From positions 372,001 to 436,000 of the forward strand of contig NZ_JAAMOW010000002.1 of NCBI RefSeq assembly GCF_011067135.1: 64,000 bases of DNA, given 5' to 3'. Positions 1-9,866 of this stretch are shown here, in pieces (position 1 is the stretch's first letter; each line of letters opens with the position of its first letter). A program made the position numbers and the translations under genes. A model generated the notes under the pieces. That model was not told where the DNA came from. It did not search any database and was given only the letters and a program-made list of their open reading frames with translations. The DNA comes from Solimonas terrae (GTDB lineage: Bacteria > Pseudomonadota > Gammaproteobacteria > Nevskiales > Nevskiaceae).

Positions 1-437
1 GGCCGATCTTCCAGGGTGGAATGGTGCGCTCGCAGACCCGAGAGGCCGAGGCGCGATTTCGCCAGAGCTGGGCCGAATATCAGAATCGCAAGCGGCAGGC
101 CGAGCGCGACACGCTCGCCGCTTACCGCGGCGTGATCGCCGGCATCCGCAATATCCGCTCCGGGCGGCTCGCGGTCGATGCCAATCGCACGGCAGTCGAG
201 GCCAGCCAGAACGGCGTCGAGGCCGGCACCCGCACGGAGTTCGATCTGCTCAATGCGCAGACCAATTACTACGCGGCCCTGCGCGCGTACTACCAGTCGC
301 GTTACGACTATCTGGACAACAGCCTGAAGCTCAAGGCGCAGGCCGGGCGGCTGACCGAAGCGGATCTGGTGGCTGTCGATGCCGAACTGGCCGATGACGG
401 CAGCCAGATCGAAATGCCGGACGAACAGGCGCCATGA
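1..437 (+). CDS. TolC-type outer membrane efflux protein, C-terminal fragment
   Basis: The reading frame is open from base 3 and encodes the last 144 residues of an outer membrane factor. The fragment opens with PIFQGG, like the PIFxGG motif that starts the second half of TolC-family proteins. It continues through a long helical Ala/Arg/Gln-rich region, including GTRTEFDLLNAQTNYYAAL, which is typical of the second helical hairpin of these trimeric channels. The gene would form the outer membrane duct for the adaptor and ABC genes that follow on the same strand. The 5' part lies outside the window, so the first visible ATG at 21 is not a real start. The next gene has its own promoter, so co-transcription is uncertain. 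Confidence 0.85.
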   Translation, partial: PIFQGGMVRSQTREAEARFRQSWAEYQNRKRQAERDTLAAYRGVIAGIRNIRSGRLAVDANRTAVEASQNGVEAGTRTEFDLLNAQTNYYAALRAYYQSRYDYLDNSLKLKAQAGRLTEADLVAVDAELADDGSQIEMPDEQAP

Positions 438-452
438 GGGGCCAGGCAAAAC

Positions 453-485
453 TGTCCGCAGTGTCCGCGGCAGCTGTCCGCGGAC
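453..485. promoter_or_regulatory. Candidate enhancer (upstream activating sequence) of the efflux operon
   Basis: Three copies of the heptamer TGTCCGC begin at 453, 462 and 475. The third extends into the perfect palindrome GTCCGCGGAC (476-485). The cluster lies about 70-100 bp upstream of the -24/-12 element at 554-569, the usual position for enhancer sites of sigma54 activators. The likely binder is the NtrC-type regulator encoded at 5303, which is an inference from proximity. Confidence 0.5.
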
Positions 486-553
486 GCCTCGCCGGCACCG
501 TCGGCCCGGAGGAGAAGTCTTTGATAACAGTAATTTATCGCGTCGCTGACGGC

Positions 554-569
554 TGGTATGGCGCTTGCG
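554..569 (+). promoter_or_regulatory. Sigma54-type -24/-12 promoter
   Basis: TGGTATGGCGCTTGCG matches the sigma54 consensus TGGCACG-N4-TTGCW. It has GG and GC at the required spacing (555-556 and 567-568). It sits about 40 bp upstream of the adaptor start at 610. A sigma54-dependent activator is encoded later in the same gene cluster, which supports the call. Sequence match only. Confidence 0.6.
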
Positions 570-609
570 CCATCGAAAGCCGGACCGCGAATCGCGGCGG
601 GGAACCGGC

Positions 610-1890
610 ATGACCATGATGATTCGGGATACCAGCGGGCAGGATCGCGTGATCGCGCGGACGCCGTGGTGGCGGCGCCATCGCAAGTGGTTGCTGATCG
701 GCGGCATCGCGGCACTGGTGCTCGCGCTGATCGTGCCGGTCACGCTGCGCTCGCTGTCGGCGGGCACATCGGTCAGCCGGCAGCGCATCAGCATCGCCAC
801 CGTGGAGCGCGGCGATTTCACGCGCGACATTTCCGCCGAAGGCCGCGTCGTCGCCGCCGTCAGCCCGACACTGTATGCACCGGCGCCGGGCTCGGTGCGC
901 TTCAGCGTGCAGGCCGGCGGCAAGGTCGACAAGGATCAGGTGATCGGCAGCGTCGACAGTCCGGAGCTGACCAGCAAGCTCGCACAGGAGCGCGCCAATC
1001 TCGAAGCGCTGCAGGTCGATTACTCGCGTGCGCAACTCGATGCCAGGCAGCAGGCGCTGGTGGCGGAGCAGACGCTGGAGCAGGCGCAGATCGATCGCCA
1101 GACCGCGGTCACCGAACAGGAGCGCACGAAGAAGGCTTTCGAGCTCGGCGTGACGCCGGAGATCGAAGTGCTGCGCACGCAGGCCGCGCTGCAGAAGGCC
1201 GAGATCGCCCTGAAGCGGGCCGACACCGATCACGAGCTGCAGAAGGAAGGGCGTCGCTTCGATGTCGAGGCCAGGCGCCTCGCGCGCGATCGCCAGCAGC
1301 TGATGGTCGACGATCTGCAGCGTCAGGTCGATCTGCTGACGCTGCGCTCGCCGGTGTCCGGTCAGGTCGGCCAGTTGATGGTCACCGACCGTTCGACGGT
1401 CGCCAAGGACGCGGCACTGCTGACGGTTGTCGATCTGTCCGCGCTCGAGGTCGAGGTCAAGGTGCCGGAGAGCTTCGCGCGCGATCTTGCCGTCGGCATG
1501 CCGGCGACGATTCGCGGCAATGGCAGCGAATGGCGCGGCGAGGTCAGTGCGGTGGCGCCGGAAGTCGTCAACGGTGAAGTGACGGCGCGTGTTCGCTTTG
1601 TCGGCGAGGCGCCGCAGGGTCTGCGCCAGAGCCAGCGCCTGTCGGTGCGTGTCGTGCTCGACGAACGCAAGAACGTGGTGATGGTGGCGCGCGGTCCGTT
1701 CCTGGACCTCGGTCGCGGTACGACGGCCTATGTGGTCGACGGCGACATCGCCGAGAAGCGTGCCATCCGCACCGGCGCCGCCAGCGTCGACAAGGTCGAA
1801 ATTCTCGACGGGTTGCAGCCGGGCGATCAGATCGTCATTTCCGGCACCGATACCTTCAACGACGCCGATCGCGTCGCCCTCAGTCGCTGA
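610..1890 (+). CDS. HlyD-family periplasmic adaptor of an ABC efflux system
   Basis: The 426-residue membrane fusion protein links an inner membrane ABC transporter to an outer membrane factor. After a basic N-terminus (PWWRRHRKW) there is one membrane segment at about 27-46. A lipoyl half motif (APAPGSVRFSVQAGGKVDKDQ) follows, then a long alpha-hairpin coiled coil at about 110-220, the second lipoyl half (LRSPVSGQVGQL), and beta-barrel and membrane-proximal domains ending LQPGDQIVISG. The start at 610 is preferred over 565 because it follows GGGGAACC and begins MTMMIRD. The ABC ATPase begins 36 bp after the stop, so the genes are probably one operon driven by the sigma54 promoter. Substrate cannot be told from sequence. 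Confidence 0.88.
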   Translation: MTMMIRDTSGQDRVIARTPWWRRHRKWLLIGGIAALVLALIVPVTLRSLSAGTSVSRQRISIATVERGDFTRDISAEGRVVAAVSPTLYAPAPGSVRFSVQAGGKVDKDQVIGSVDSPELTSKLAQERANLEALQVDYSRAQLDARQQALVAEQTLEQAQIDRQTAVTEQERTKKAFELGVTPEIEVLRTQAALQKAEIALKRADTDHELQKEGRRFDVEARRLARDRQQLMVDDLQRQVDLLTLRSPVSGQVGQLMVTDRSTVAKDAALLTVVDLSALEVEVKVPESFARDLAVGMPATIRGNGSEWRGEVSAVAPEVVNGEVTARVRFVGEAPQGLRQSQRLSVRVVLDERKNVVMVARGPFLDLGRGTTAYVVDGDIAEKRAIRTGAASVDKVEILDGLQPGDQIVISGTDTFNDADRVALSR

Positions 1891-1926
1891 GCCGACACGA
1901 GCCCTAACTCTGGAGAGGATGTTCCC

Positions 1927-2634
<708 letters not shown>

Positions 2635-2644
2635 GGAGACGACC

Positions 2645-3940
2645 ATGCTCCGCTATTACGCCTGGCTGGCGGCGCGCAGCCTCAAGAGAAATCCGGCGCT
2701 GACGGCGCTGATGGTGCTGGCGATCGGTCTCGGCATCGGCGCCAGCATCACCACGCTGACGGTGCTGCACATCCTCTCCGGTGACCCGATCCCGGAGAAG
2801 AGCGCGCGACTTTTCTATCCGCAGATCGATCCGCGCACCATCAACGACTACCACCCGGGCGAGGCACCGGCAGAGCAGGTCACATATCCGGATGGCATGA
2901 ATCTGCTGCAGGCCAAGCGTGCTGACCGGCAGGCGCTGATGACCGGCGGCGGCGCGGTCGTGCTGCCGGACGATGCGGCGATCGATCCGTTTTCGGTCGA
3001 TGCGCGTTACACGACGGCCGACTTCTTCGCGATGTTCGACGCGCCGTTCCAGTACGGCAGCGGCTGGAAGGCGGCCGACGACGACGCGCATGCGCGCGAC
3101 GTCGTGATCACCAGGAGTCTCAACAAGAAGGTCTTTGGTGGTGGCAACAGTGTCGGCAAGACGCTGCGCCTGCAGAGTACCGATTTTCGTGTGGTCGGCG
3201 TGCTCGACGACTGGCGGCCGACCCCGCATTTCTACGACCTCAACAGCGCGCGCTACAGCGACTACGAGGAGGTCTTTCTGCCGCTGTCGACGGCGATGGA
3301 ACTGGAATTCGGCCGCAACGGTTCGATGGATTGCTGGGACAACACGCCCGACGGCGACCAGCTGCACTCGCCGAACTGCTCATGGCTGCAGTTCTGGGTG
3401 GAGCTCGATACACCGGAAAAAGCGAAGGCATACCAGGCTTTCCTCAACAACTACTCCGACGAGCAGCGCAGTCAGGGCCGTTTCCCGCGGCCGAACAATG
3501 TGCGGCTGCCGACTGTGATGCAGTGGCTGGACGATCAGAAGGTCGTGCCGACCGACGTGCGTCTGCAGGTCTGGTTGTCGTTCGGATTTCTCGCGGTCTG
3601 TCTGGTCAACACCATCGGTCTGATGCTCGCCAAGTTCCTGCGTCGCAACGGCGAGATCGCGGTGCGTCGTGCGATCGGCGCGCCCCGTCGCGAAATCTTC
3701 GCGCAGTTCCTCGTCGAAGCCGGTGCGGTCGCCGGCGCAGTGCTTGGTCTGCTGCTGGCCTTGTTCGGGCTTTGGGGGGTGCGCCAGCAGGCAGCCGACT
3801 ATGCGGAACTGGCGCACATCGATCCGACCATGCTGTTGATGACCCTGCTGCTGGCGCTGGCGACCGCCCTGCTGTCGGGGCTGTTGCCGGCCTGGCGGGC
3901 GTGCCAGGTGACGCCGGCATTGCAACTGAAAAGCGACTGA
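2645..3940 (+). CDS. MacB/FtsX-type ABC permease, first of two
   Basis: This is a 431-residue permease with the four-helix MacB/FtsX layout. One N-terminal membrane segment (about 17-43) is followed by a large periplasmic domain of roughly 250 residues. Three C-terminal membrane segments (about 309-332, 355-380 and 395-418) enclose the FtsX-like motif RRNGEIAVRRAIGAPRREI. Such proteins act as mechanotransmitters that push substrate from the periplasm into a TolC duct. It sits 10 bp after its ATPase and 10 bp before the second permease, so the pair probably forms a heterodimer. Substrate unknown. Confidence 0.88.
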   Translation: MLRYYAWLAARSLKRNPALTALMVLAIGLGIGASITTLTVLHILSGDPIPEKSARLFYPQIDPRTINDYHPGEAPAEQVTYPDGMNLLQAKRADRQALMTGGGAVVLPDDAAIDPFSVDARYTTADFFAMFDAPFQYGSGWKAADDDAHARDVVITRSLNKKVFGGGNSVGKTLRLQSTDFRVVGVLDDWRPTPHFYDLNSARYSDYEEVFLPLSTAMELEFGRNGSMDCWDNTPDGDQLHSPNCSWLQFWVELDTPEKAKAYQAFLNNYSDEQRSQGRFPRPNNVRLPTVMQWLDDQKVVPTDVRLQVWLSFGFLAVCLVNTIGLMLAKFLRRNGEIAVRRAIGAPRREIFAQFLVEAGAVAGAVLGLLLALFGLWGVRQQAADYAELAHIDPTMLLMTLLLALATALLSGLLPAWRACQVTPALQLKSD

Positions 3941-3950
3941 GGAAACGACA

Positions 3951-5177
3951 ATGGATATCGCCCCAATCATCGCGGCACTGAAGCGGCAGAAGACGGCGGC
4001 GGCACTGATTGCGATCGAGATCGCCCTGTCCTGCGCGATCATCTGCAACGTGCTGTTCCTGATCACACATCGTCTCGAGCGCAGTCACGTGCCCAGCGGC
4101 GTCGTCGAAGACGAGCTGGTCTACATCCGTACCGCCGGCATCGGCGCCAGCGGCGGTGACGATCCCATGGTCCGCGCCCGCGAGGACCGCGCAGCGCTGG
4201 CCAGCATTCCCGGCGTGAAGTCGGCAACCATCATCAATCAGATCCCGTTCGGGCACTCGTCCTGGAATACCGGGGTGAAGCTGGCCGCGGACCAGCAGCA
4301 GACCAGCGCCAACGTCGGTGCTTATTACGCCGATGAGCATATGCTTGACAGTTTCGGGGTGAAGCTGATCGCCGGGCGCCAGTTCACATCCGACGAGTTT
4401 CTGAACTTCGATGACGTGCTCAAGGGCAAGAGCGATCCGCCGTCCTCGATGATCATCACCAAGACGCTGGCCCGGCGCCTGTTCGGCGACGAGAACGCCA
4501 TCGGCAAGAACATTTATCTGGACGACACGAAGCCGACCCGCGTGATCGGCATCGTCGAGCATCTGATCCGGCCGAATTTCGGCAGTGACCTGATCGACGC
4601 CGACAGCAGCATGATCCTGCCGGTGCGTCTCAGTCTCGGGTACGGCCAGTTTGTGTTGCGCACCGACCCCGGCAACCGTGACGCCGTGATCGCCGCCGCC
4701 AGGAAGAAGCTCAAGGAGGTTTCCCCGAACCGCATCGTGCTCGACGCCAAAACGCTGGAGAGCGCGCGCAGCGACTACTTCAAGCAGGATCGCGTGATGG
4801 CCGGGCTGCTGGTCGCCGTGGTGATATCGCTGCTGATCGTCACCGCGCTCGGCATCGTCGGCCTCGCCAGCTTCTGGGTACAGCGCCGCCGCCGCCAGAT
4901 CGGCATCCGTCGCGCGCTCGGTGCGACGCGTCGGCAGATCCTGCATTACTTCCAGACCGAGAATTTCCTGATCGTCACGGTCGGCATCGTCATCGGCATG
5001 GGTGCCGCCTATGCGATCAGCGGCTGGCTGATGCATCAGTACGAACTGCCGAGGCTGCCGCTGTATTACCTGCCGGTGGGCGCCGTCGCCTTGTGGCTGC
5101 TTGGACAGTTGTCAGTGCTCGCGCCGGCCTTGCGTGCGGCGTCGGTGCCGCCGGCCACGGCGACGCGCACGGTCTGA
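3951..5177 (+). CDS. MacB/FtsX-type ABC permease, second of two
   Basis: The 408-residue paralogue of the preceding permease has the same architecture: N-terminal membrane helix (about 14-37), periplasmic MacB_PCD-like domain containing RLFGDENAIGKNI, and three C-terminal helices around the motif QRRRRQIGIRRALGATRRQI. The repeated RRALGATR signature confirms FtsX-family membership. It is the last transporter gene of the operon. About 125 bp separate it from the regulator gene, with no obvious terminator, so read-through into the two-component genes is possible. Confidence 0.88.
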   Translation: MDIAPIIAALKRQKTAAALIAIEIALSCAIICNVLFLITHRLERSHVPSGVVEDELVYIRTAGIGASGGDDPMVRAREDRAALASIPGVKSATIINQIPFGHSSWNTGVKLAADQQQTSANVGAYYADEHMLDSFGVKLIAGRQFTSDEFLNFDDVLKGKSDPPSSMIITKTLARRLFGDENAIGKNIYLDDTKPTRVIGIVEHLIRPNFGSDLIDADSSMILPVRLSLGYGQFVLRTDPGNRDAVIAAARKKLKEVSPNRIVLDAKTLESARSDYFKQDRVMAGLLVAVVISLLIVTALGIVGLASFWVQRRRRQIGIRRALGATRRQILHYFQTENFLIVTVGIVIGMGAAYAISGWLMHQYELPRLPLYYLPVGAVALWLLGQLSVLAPALRAASVPPATATRTV

Positions 5178-5302
5178 ATGTCGAGGTTCCGTTTTGCTCC
5201 CAAGCTTGCGCGCCGCTCGCCGGCGCGTCTTCCTGGGGGCCGGTCACAGGCTATGATCGAAGCGTATTCCAACCTTTTCCGCAGGCCCTGCATCTGTGAT
5301 GC

Positions 5303-6664
5303 ATGGCACGACGAACCGACATGCGCAGTGTCCTGATCATCGATGACAACGCCGCCGTGCGCGAGGCACTGGGCCTGCTGCTGTCCCTGCACGAGATTCG
5401 CGCGCGTGGCGCCGCGACGCCCGAGGAAGGTCTGGCGATGCTGATGGTGGAGCGCATCGATCTGGTGATCGCCGACATGAATTTCCGCGCCGACACGACG
5501 TCGGGCGAGGAAGGTGTCGCGCTGTTTCGCGCGATCCGCGAGCGCTATCCGGACATGCCGGTGATGCTGCTGACGGCGTGGACGCATCTGGAGACCGCGG
5601 TCGAACTGGTCAAGGCCGGCGCGGCCGACTATCTGGCCAAGCCCTGGGACGACAACAAGCTGCTGACGACGGTCGAGAACCTGCTTGAGCTGTCGGAGGC
5701 CAGCCGCACGATGTCGCGTCTGCGCAGCGAGCGCCGGCGGCGGCGTGAAGAGCTGGCGCGTCGCTACGACTTGCGCGGCCTGGTCTATGGTTCGGAAGCG
5801 ATGGAGCGCGTCGTCGAGCTCGCCTGCCAGGTCGCGCGCGCCGACGTACCGGTGCTGATCACCGGCCCGAACGGCGCCGGCAAGGAACGCATCGCACAGA
5901 TCGTGCACGCCAACTCGGCGGTTCGCGACGGCCCGTTCATCGCCGTCAATTGCGGCGCCTTGCCGAGCGAGCTGATCGAGGCTGAGCTGTTCGGTGCCGA
6001 AGCCGGCGCGTACACGGGCGCCAACCGCGCGCGGGAAGGCCGTTTCGAGGCGGCCGACGGCGGCACCCTGTTTCTCGACGAGATCGGCAATCTGCCGCTG
6101 TCCGGACAGGTGAAGCTGCTGCGCGTGCTCGAGACCGGACAGTTCGAGCGGCTCGGTTCGTCGCGCACCCGGCAGGTCAAGGTGCGGGTGCTGAGCGCGA
6201 CCAATGCCGAGCTTGCGAAGCTGATCGCCGACGGCGGCTTCCGCCAGGATCTGTACTACCGGCTCAACCTGATCGAAGTCGCCCTGCCGCCGCTGGCCGA
6301 GCGCAGCGACGACATCCTGCCGCTCGCCGAATTCTTCGTCGGCGATGCCGCGCAATTTTCCGACGAGGCGCGTGAGGCGCTGCTCGATTACCACTGGCCG
6401 GGCAATGTCCGCGAGCTGCGCAACGCGGTCGAGCGCGCGCGGCTGCTGTGCCGGGCCGGGGTGATTCGGGCCGCCGATCTGGGACTGCCGCAGCAGCGCA
6501 GGGCTGGCGCACGTGGCGGCGACGAACCGGATCGCGAGACCATCGCCGCGGCGCTGAAGGCCAGCGGCGGCAACATCAGCCGCACCGCACAGAGTCTCGG
6601 CATGTCGCGACAGGCGCTGTACCGGCGCATGGATCGCCACGGTTTCGAGACTGCCGGCAGCTGA
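5303..6664 (+). CDS. Sigma54-dependent response regulator, NtrC family
   Basis: The 453-residue protein has three domains. The receiver occupies about 8-125, with acidic pocket D14/D15, phosphoacceptor D58 and K113. The AAA+ ATPase occupies about 160-390, with Walker A GPNGAGKE (188-195) and Walker B GGTLFLDE (253-260). A Fis-type helix-turn-helix is at the C-terminus (NISRTAQSLGMSRQALYRR). The sigma54-contacting loop reads GAYTGA (235-240) rather than the common GAFTGA. It should activate sigma54 RNA polymerase, most simply at the -24/-12 promoter at 554. The partner kinase is encoded 61 bp downstream. An alternative start is the internal Met at 5321. Confidence 0.93.
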   Translation: MARRTDMRSVLIIDDNAAVREALGLLLSLHEIRARGAATPEEGLAMLMVERIDLVIADMNFRADTTSGEEGVALFRAIRERYPDMPVMLLTAWTHLETAVELVKAGAADYLAKPWDDNKLLTTVENLLELSEASRTMSRLRSERRRRREELARRYDLRGLVYGSEAMERVVELACQVARADVPVLITGPNGAGKERIAQIVHANSAVRDGPFIAVNCGALPSELIEAELFGAEAGAYTGANRAREGRFEAADGGTLFLDEIGNLPLSGQVKLLRVLETGQFERLGSSRTRQVKVRVLSATNAELAKLIADGGFRQDLYYRLNLIEVALPPLAERSDDILPLAEFFVGDAAQFSDEAREALLDYHWPGNVRELRNAVERARLLCRAGVIRAADLGLPQQRRAGARGGDEPDRETIAAALKASGGNISRTAQSLGMSRQALYRRMDRHGFETAGS

Positions 6665-6725
6665 GCCGATCCGCCGCGCGGCAGCGGCTGCTACGCTGCA
6701 CGGCATCGCTCCGCAGGCTTCGCTC

Positions 6726-8030
6726 ATGCGCCCGTTTTCGCTGCAGGCTCGCCTCAGTCTGGTGTTTGTGATCGTTTCCGCGCTTGCGGCGATGGCGGCG
6801 GTCCTGGTTGCGCAACGCACGGCATCGATGCTGTTGGCGGCGCTGGCGGCCACTGCCGTCGCGCTGCTGGCTGGCAGCTGGCTGGCGCACCAGCTGGTGC
6901 AGCCGCTGGAGCGTCTGCTGCGCGCGCTCGAAGGGGCGGTCGCGAGCTTTCGCGACGGCGATTTCAGTTTCTCGATCGCCGACGATCGCCGTGGTCCGCT
7001 CGGCGCGCTGACGCGGCTGCACAATGCGCTGGGTCAGACCCTGCGCGAGCAGCGCCAGCATCTGACGCAACGCGAGCTGCTGCTCGATACGGTCGTGCAG
7101 AACACGCCGACCGCGCTGGTGCTGGTCGACGACAGTGGTCACGTTGCCTACGCCAATCTCGCCGCGCGGCAGCTGTTCAACGACAACCGCAGCCTCGCCG
7201 GCATGTCGTTCGAGGCGATCGTCGCGTCCGGCCCCGCGTCGATGCGCGAGGCGCTGGCGGAAGGTGGCGACGCCCTGTTCAGCGTCGACTTCAGCGAAGG
7301 CGAGGAGACCTTTCACCTCTCCCAGCGAGGCTTCCGCCTGCAGGGGCGCGGCCATCGTCTCTATCTGTTCCGGCGCATGACGCGCGAGCTGTCGCGTCAG
7401 GAAGTCGCGACCTGGAAGAAAGTGATCCGTGTCATGAGCCATGAACTCAACAATTCGCTGGCGCCGATCTCGTCGCTCGCGCATTCCGGCGGCGAACTGG
7501 CGCGGCGCGGACAGACCGAACGTCTGCCGGACGTGTTCGCCAGCATCGGCGGCCGTGCCAAACACCTGCATTCGTTCATCGAGAGCTATGCCACGTTCGC
7601 GCGCCTGCCGGCGCCGCGGCCTGAGGCGGTCGTCTGGCAGGATCTGGTTTCCGCGCTGCGCCTGCAGGCCGAATTCCGGGTCGCGGGCAGCGTTCCGGAC
7701 GGCCAGGCGCGCTTCGATCGTGCGCAGATCGAACAGGTGCTGATCAACCTGCTGAAGAATGCGCACGAGGCGGGCAGCGACGCCGATGCGGTCGAACTGG
7801 AGGTCCGGCGCGTGGCCGCGAACTGGCGCGTCGAAGTACGTGATCGCGGCAGCGGCATGAGCGAGACGGTGCTCGCCAACGCCTTGCTGCCGTTCTATTC
7901 GACCAAGCGCGCCGGCACAGGGCTGGGTCTGGCGCTGGCGCGCGAGATTGCCGAAGCGCACGGAGGGCGTCTGCAGCTTGCCAATCGCGATGGCGGCGGT
8001 CTGCGCGTCAGCCTGATGTTGCCGGCCTGA
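6726..8030 (+). CDS. Membrane sensor histidine kinase, NtrY-like
   Basis: A 434-residue kinase. Two close membrane helices (about 9-30 and 34-53) leave almost no periplasmic sensor domain. A HAMP-like segment (about 54-105) and a PAS domain (about 118-200) follow. The dimerisation/phosphoacceptor helix is MSHELNNSLAPISSLAHSG with H239, and the ATPase domain shows LLKNAHEAG, GSGMSE and a G box, AGTGLGLALAREI. With the preceding regulator it forms a complete two-component pair. Lack of a periplasmic domain suggests it senses a membrane or cytoplasmic signal, perhaps an efflux substrate. Confidence 0.9.
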   Translation: MRPFSLQARLSLVFVIVSALAAMAAVLVAQRTASMLLAALAATAVALLAGSWLAHQLVQPLERLLRALEGAVASFRDGDFSFSIADDRRGPLGALTRLHNALGQTLREQRQHLTQRELLLDTVVQNTPTALVLVDDSGHVAYANLAARQLFNDNRSLAGMSFEAIVASGPASMREALAEGGDALFSVDFSEGEETFHLSQRGFRLQGRGHRLYLFRRMTRELSRQEVATWKKVIRVMSHELNNSLAPISSLAHSGGELARRGQTERLPDVFASIGGRAKHLHSFIESYATFARLPAPRPEAVVWQDLVSALRLQAEFRVAGSVPDGQARFDRAQIEQVLINLLKNAHEAGSDADAVELEVRRVAANWRVEVRDRGSGMSETVLANALLPFYSTKRAGTGLGLALAREIAEAHGGRLQLANRDGGGLRVSLMLPA

Positions 8031-8121
8031 GCAGCTTCGCCGATTGCGGCGCGGCCCCGGTGCTTGCTACGGTCGAGGCGCGGCCGGCCGATCCGGGCCG
8101 TTTCTTGCTAGGCATTCCCGC

Positions 8122-9069
8122 ATGCAGGCTTCCTCCCGTCGCTGGTGGTGGTATGGCGTCTACCTGGCCGTGATGCTTGCGTTCGGCGTCGCCGTGCATG
8201 CCGCCGGCAAACGCGTCGACTACAGCTGGCGCTGGGAGCGGATTCCGCAATATCTGATCAGCGACGACGGCACGGAGATGAAGGCACCGTTCGACGGCTT
8301 CGTGTCGATCGCGGCCGACCAGAAAAGCCTGACGCTGAAGGAGCTCAAGGGCGGCCGCACGCAGGTGCTCAGCGGTTTCGATGATCTGTTGGTCGGCGAC
8401 GGCGATCTGGTGTTCCAGAACGATCCGCTGGCGCGCAAGCGAGGCTGGGTCGCCGGCCCGCTGACGATCGGCTTGTGGATGACGCTGAAGATTTCGGCGA
8501 TCGCGCTGCTGTTCTCGATGCTGTTCGGCCTGATCGCCGGCCTCGGCCGCGTTGCGAAGAATCCGGCGGTTTATGGACTGGCCACGAGCTACGTCGAGCT
8601 GATCCGCGGCACGCCGCTGCTGGTGCAGATCTTCATCTTCTATTTCTTCGTCGGCACGGTGCTCAAGCTTTCGGCGTTCACCGCCGGCGTCGCGGCGCTG
8701 GCGGTATTCACCGGCGCCTACGTCGCGGAAATCATCCGTGCCGGCATCGAGGCGATTCCGCGCGGGCAGATGGAAGCGGCGCGCAGCCTCGGCATGAGCG
8801 TGCCGCAGGCGATGCGCCACGTCGTGCTGCCGCAGGCGTTCCGCAAGACGCTGCCGCCGCTGGCCGGACAGTTCATCAACCTGATCAAGGATTCCTCGCT
8901 GGTGTCGGTGATGGCGCTGACCGATCTGACCAAGGCGGGCCGCGAGGTCGTGGCCTCGACCTTCAGTCCGTTCGAGGTCTGGTTCACGGTTGCGGCGATG
9001 TATCTGCTCCTGACCGGGACGCTGTCGATCCTGGTCCGGCGTCTGGAAAAGAAACTCGCCCATGACTGA
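8122..9069 (+). CDS. Polar amino acid ABC transporter permease
   Basis: This is a 315-residue permease of the His/Glu/Gln/Arg/opine family. After a first membrane helix ([16 protein letters not shown]) there is an extracytoplasmic stretch of about 85 residues containing [14 protein letters not shown]. The typical permease core follows, with the EAA-loop motif [17 protein letters not shown]. The start at 8122 gives a normal N-terminus; the frame upstream is open but reads like non-coding sequence. The stop overlaps the ATPase start by 8 bp, so the two are translationally coupled. No periplasmic binding-protein gene lies beside them in this window. Confidence 0.9.
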   Translation: MQASSRRWWWYGVYLAVMLAFGVAVHAAGKRVDYSWRWERIPQYLISDDGTEMKAPFDGFVSIAADQKSLTLKELKGGRTQVLSGFDDLLVGDGDLVFQNDPLARKRGWVAGPLTIGLWMTLKISAIALLFSMLFGLIAGLGRVAKNPAVYGLATSYVELIRGTPLLVQIFIFYFFVGTVLKLSAFTAGVAALAVFTGAYVAEIIRAGIEAIPRGQMEAARSLGMSVPQAMRHVVLPQAFRKTLPPLAGQFINLIKDSSLVSVMALTDLTKAGREVVASTFSPFEVWFTVAAMYLLLTGTLSILVRRLEKKLAHD

Positions 9070-9814
9070 CACGCAGGCCGATGTGCTGATCGATGTGCGC
9101 GGCGTCTGCAAGACCTTCGCCAACGGCGTGGTCGCGCTGCAGGACGTGTCCCTGCAGGTGCGACGCGGCGAAGTGGTCTGCATCGTCGGCCCGAGCGGCT
9201 CCGGGAAATCGACGCTGCTGCGCACGCTCAACGCGCTGGAGACGATCAGCAGTGGCGACGTTGTCGTGCTCGGCCAATCCGTGCATGCCGCGAGAGTCGA
9301 TCTCGATCGCCTGCGCGCACGCGTCGGTATGGTGTTCCAGTCGTTCAATCTGTTTCCGCACAAGACCGCGCTGGAAAACCTGATGCTGGCGCCACTGGTC
9401 GTGTCGCGTACCCCGGCGGCTGAGGTGCGCACCCGCTGCGAGGCCCTGCTGGCCAAGGTCGGTCTCGCCGACAAGCACGACGCGCACCCGGCGCAGCTGT
9501 CCGGCGGCCAGCAGCAGCGTGTGGCGATCGCACGTGCGCTGGCGATGCAGCCCGACATCATGCTGTTCGACGAGCCGACATCGGCGCTGGACCCGGAAAA
9601 GGTCAACGAGGTGCTCGACGTCATGAAGCTGCTGGCGGGCGAGGGCATGACCATGTGCGTCGTGACCCACGAGATGGGCTTCGCGCGTGCGGTCGCCGAC
9701 CGCGTCGTGTTCATGGAGGCCGGCGAGATCGTCCATCAGGCGGCACCGGCGTCGTTCTTCGATGCGCCGGACAATGAACGTCTGCGCGGCTTTCTCGGCC
9801 AGATTCTCAAGTAG
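9062..9814 (+). CDS. Polar amino acid ABC transporter ATPase, GlnQ type
   Basis: The 250-residue ATPase shows Walker A GPSGSGKS (43-50), the signature [15 protein letters not shown], Walker [14 protein letters not shown] and the switch region [16 protein letters not shown]. The last motif is diagnostic of the GlnQ/HisP amino-acid importer group. The gene overlaps the permease by 8 bp. Substrate is inferred from family only. The importer would need a solute-binding protein encoded elsewhere. Confidence 0.92.
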   Translation: MTDTQADVLIDVRGVCKTFANGVVALQDVSLQVRRGEVVCIVGPSGSGKSTLLRTLNALETISSGDVVVLGQSVHAARVDLDRLRARVGMVFQSFNLFPHKTALENLMLAPLVVSRTPAAEVRTRCEALLAKVGLADKHDAHPAQLSGGQQQRVAIARALAMQPDIMLFDEPTSALDPEKVNEVLDVMKLLAGEGMTMCVVTHEMGFARAVADRVVFMEAGEIVHQAAPASFFDAPDNERLRGFLGQILK

Positions 9815-9866
9815 CTCGGGGCCGCCGGTTCCGAGCGGTCCCGAGCCGGTCATCAGGCTGCGCGGC

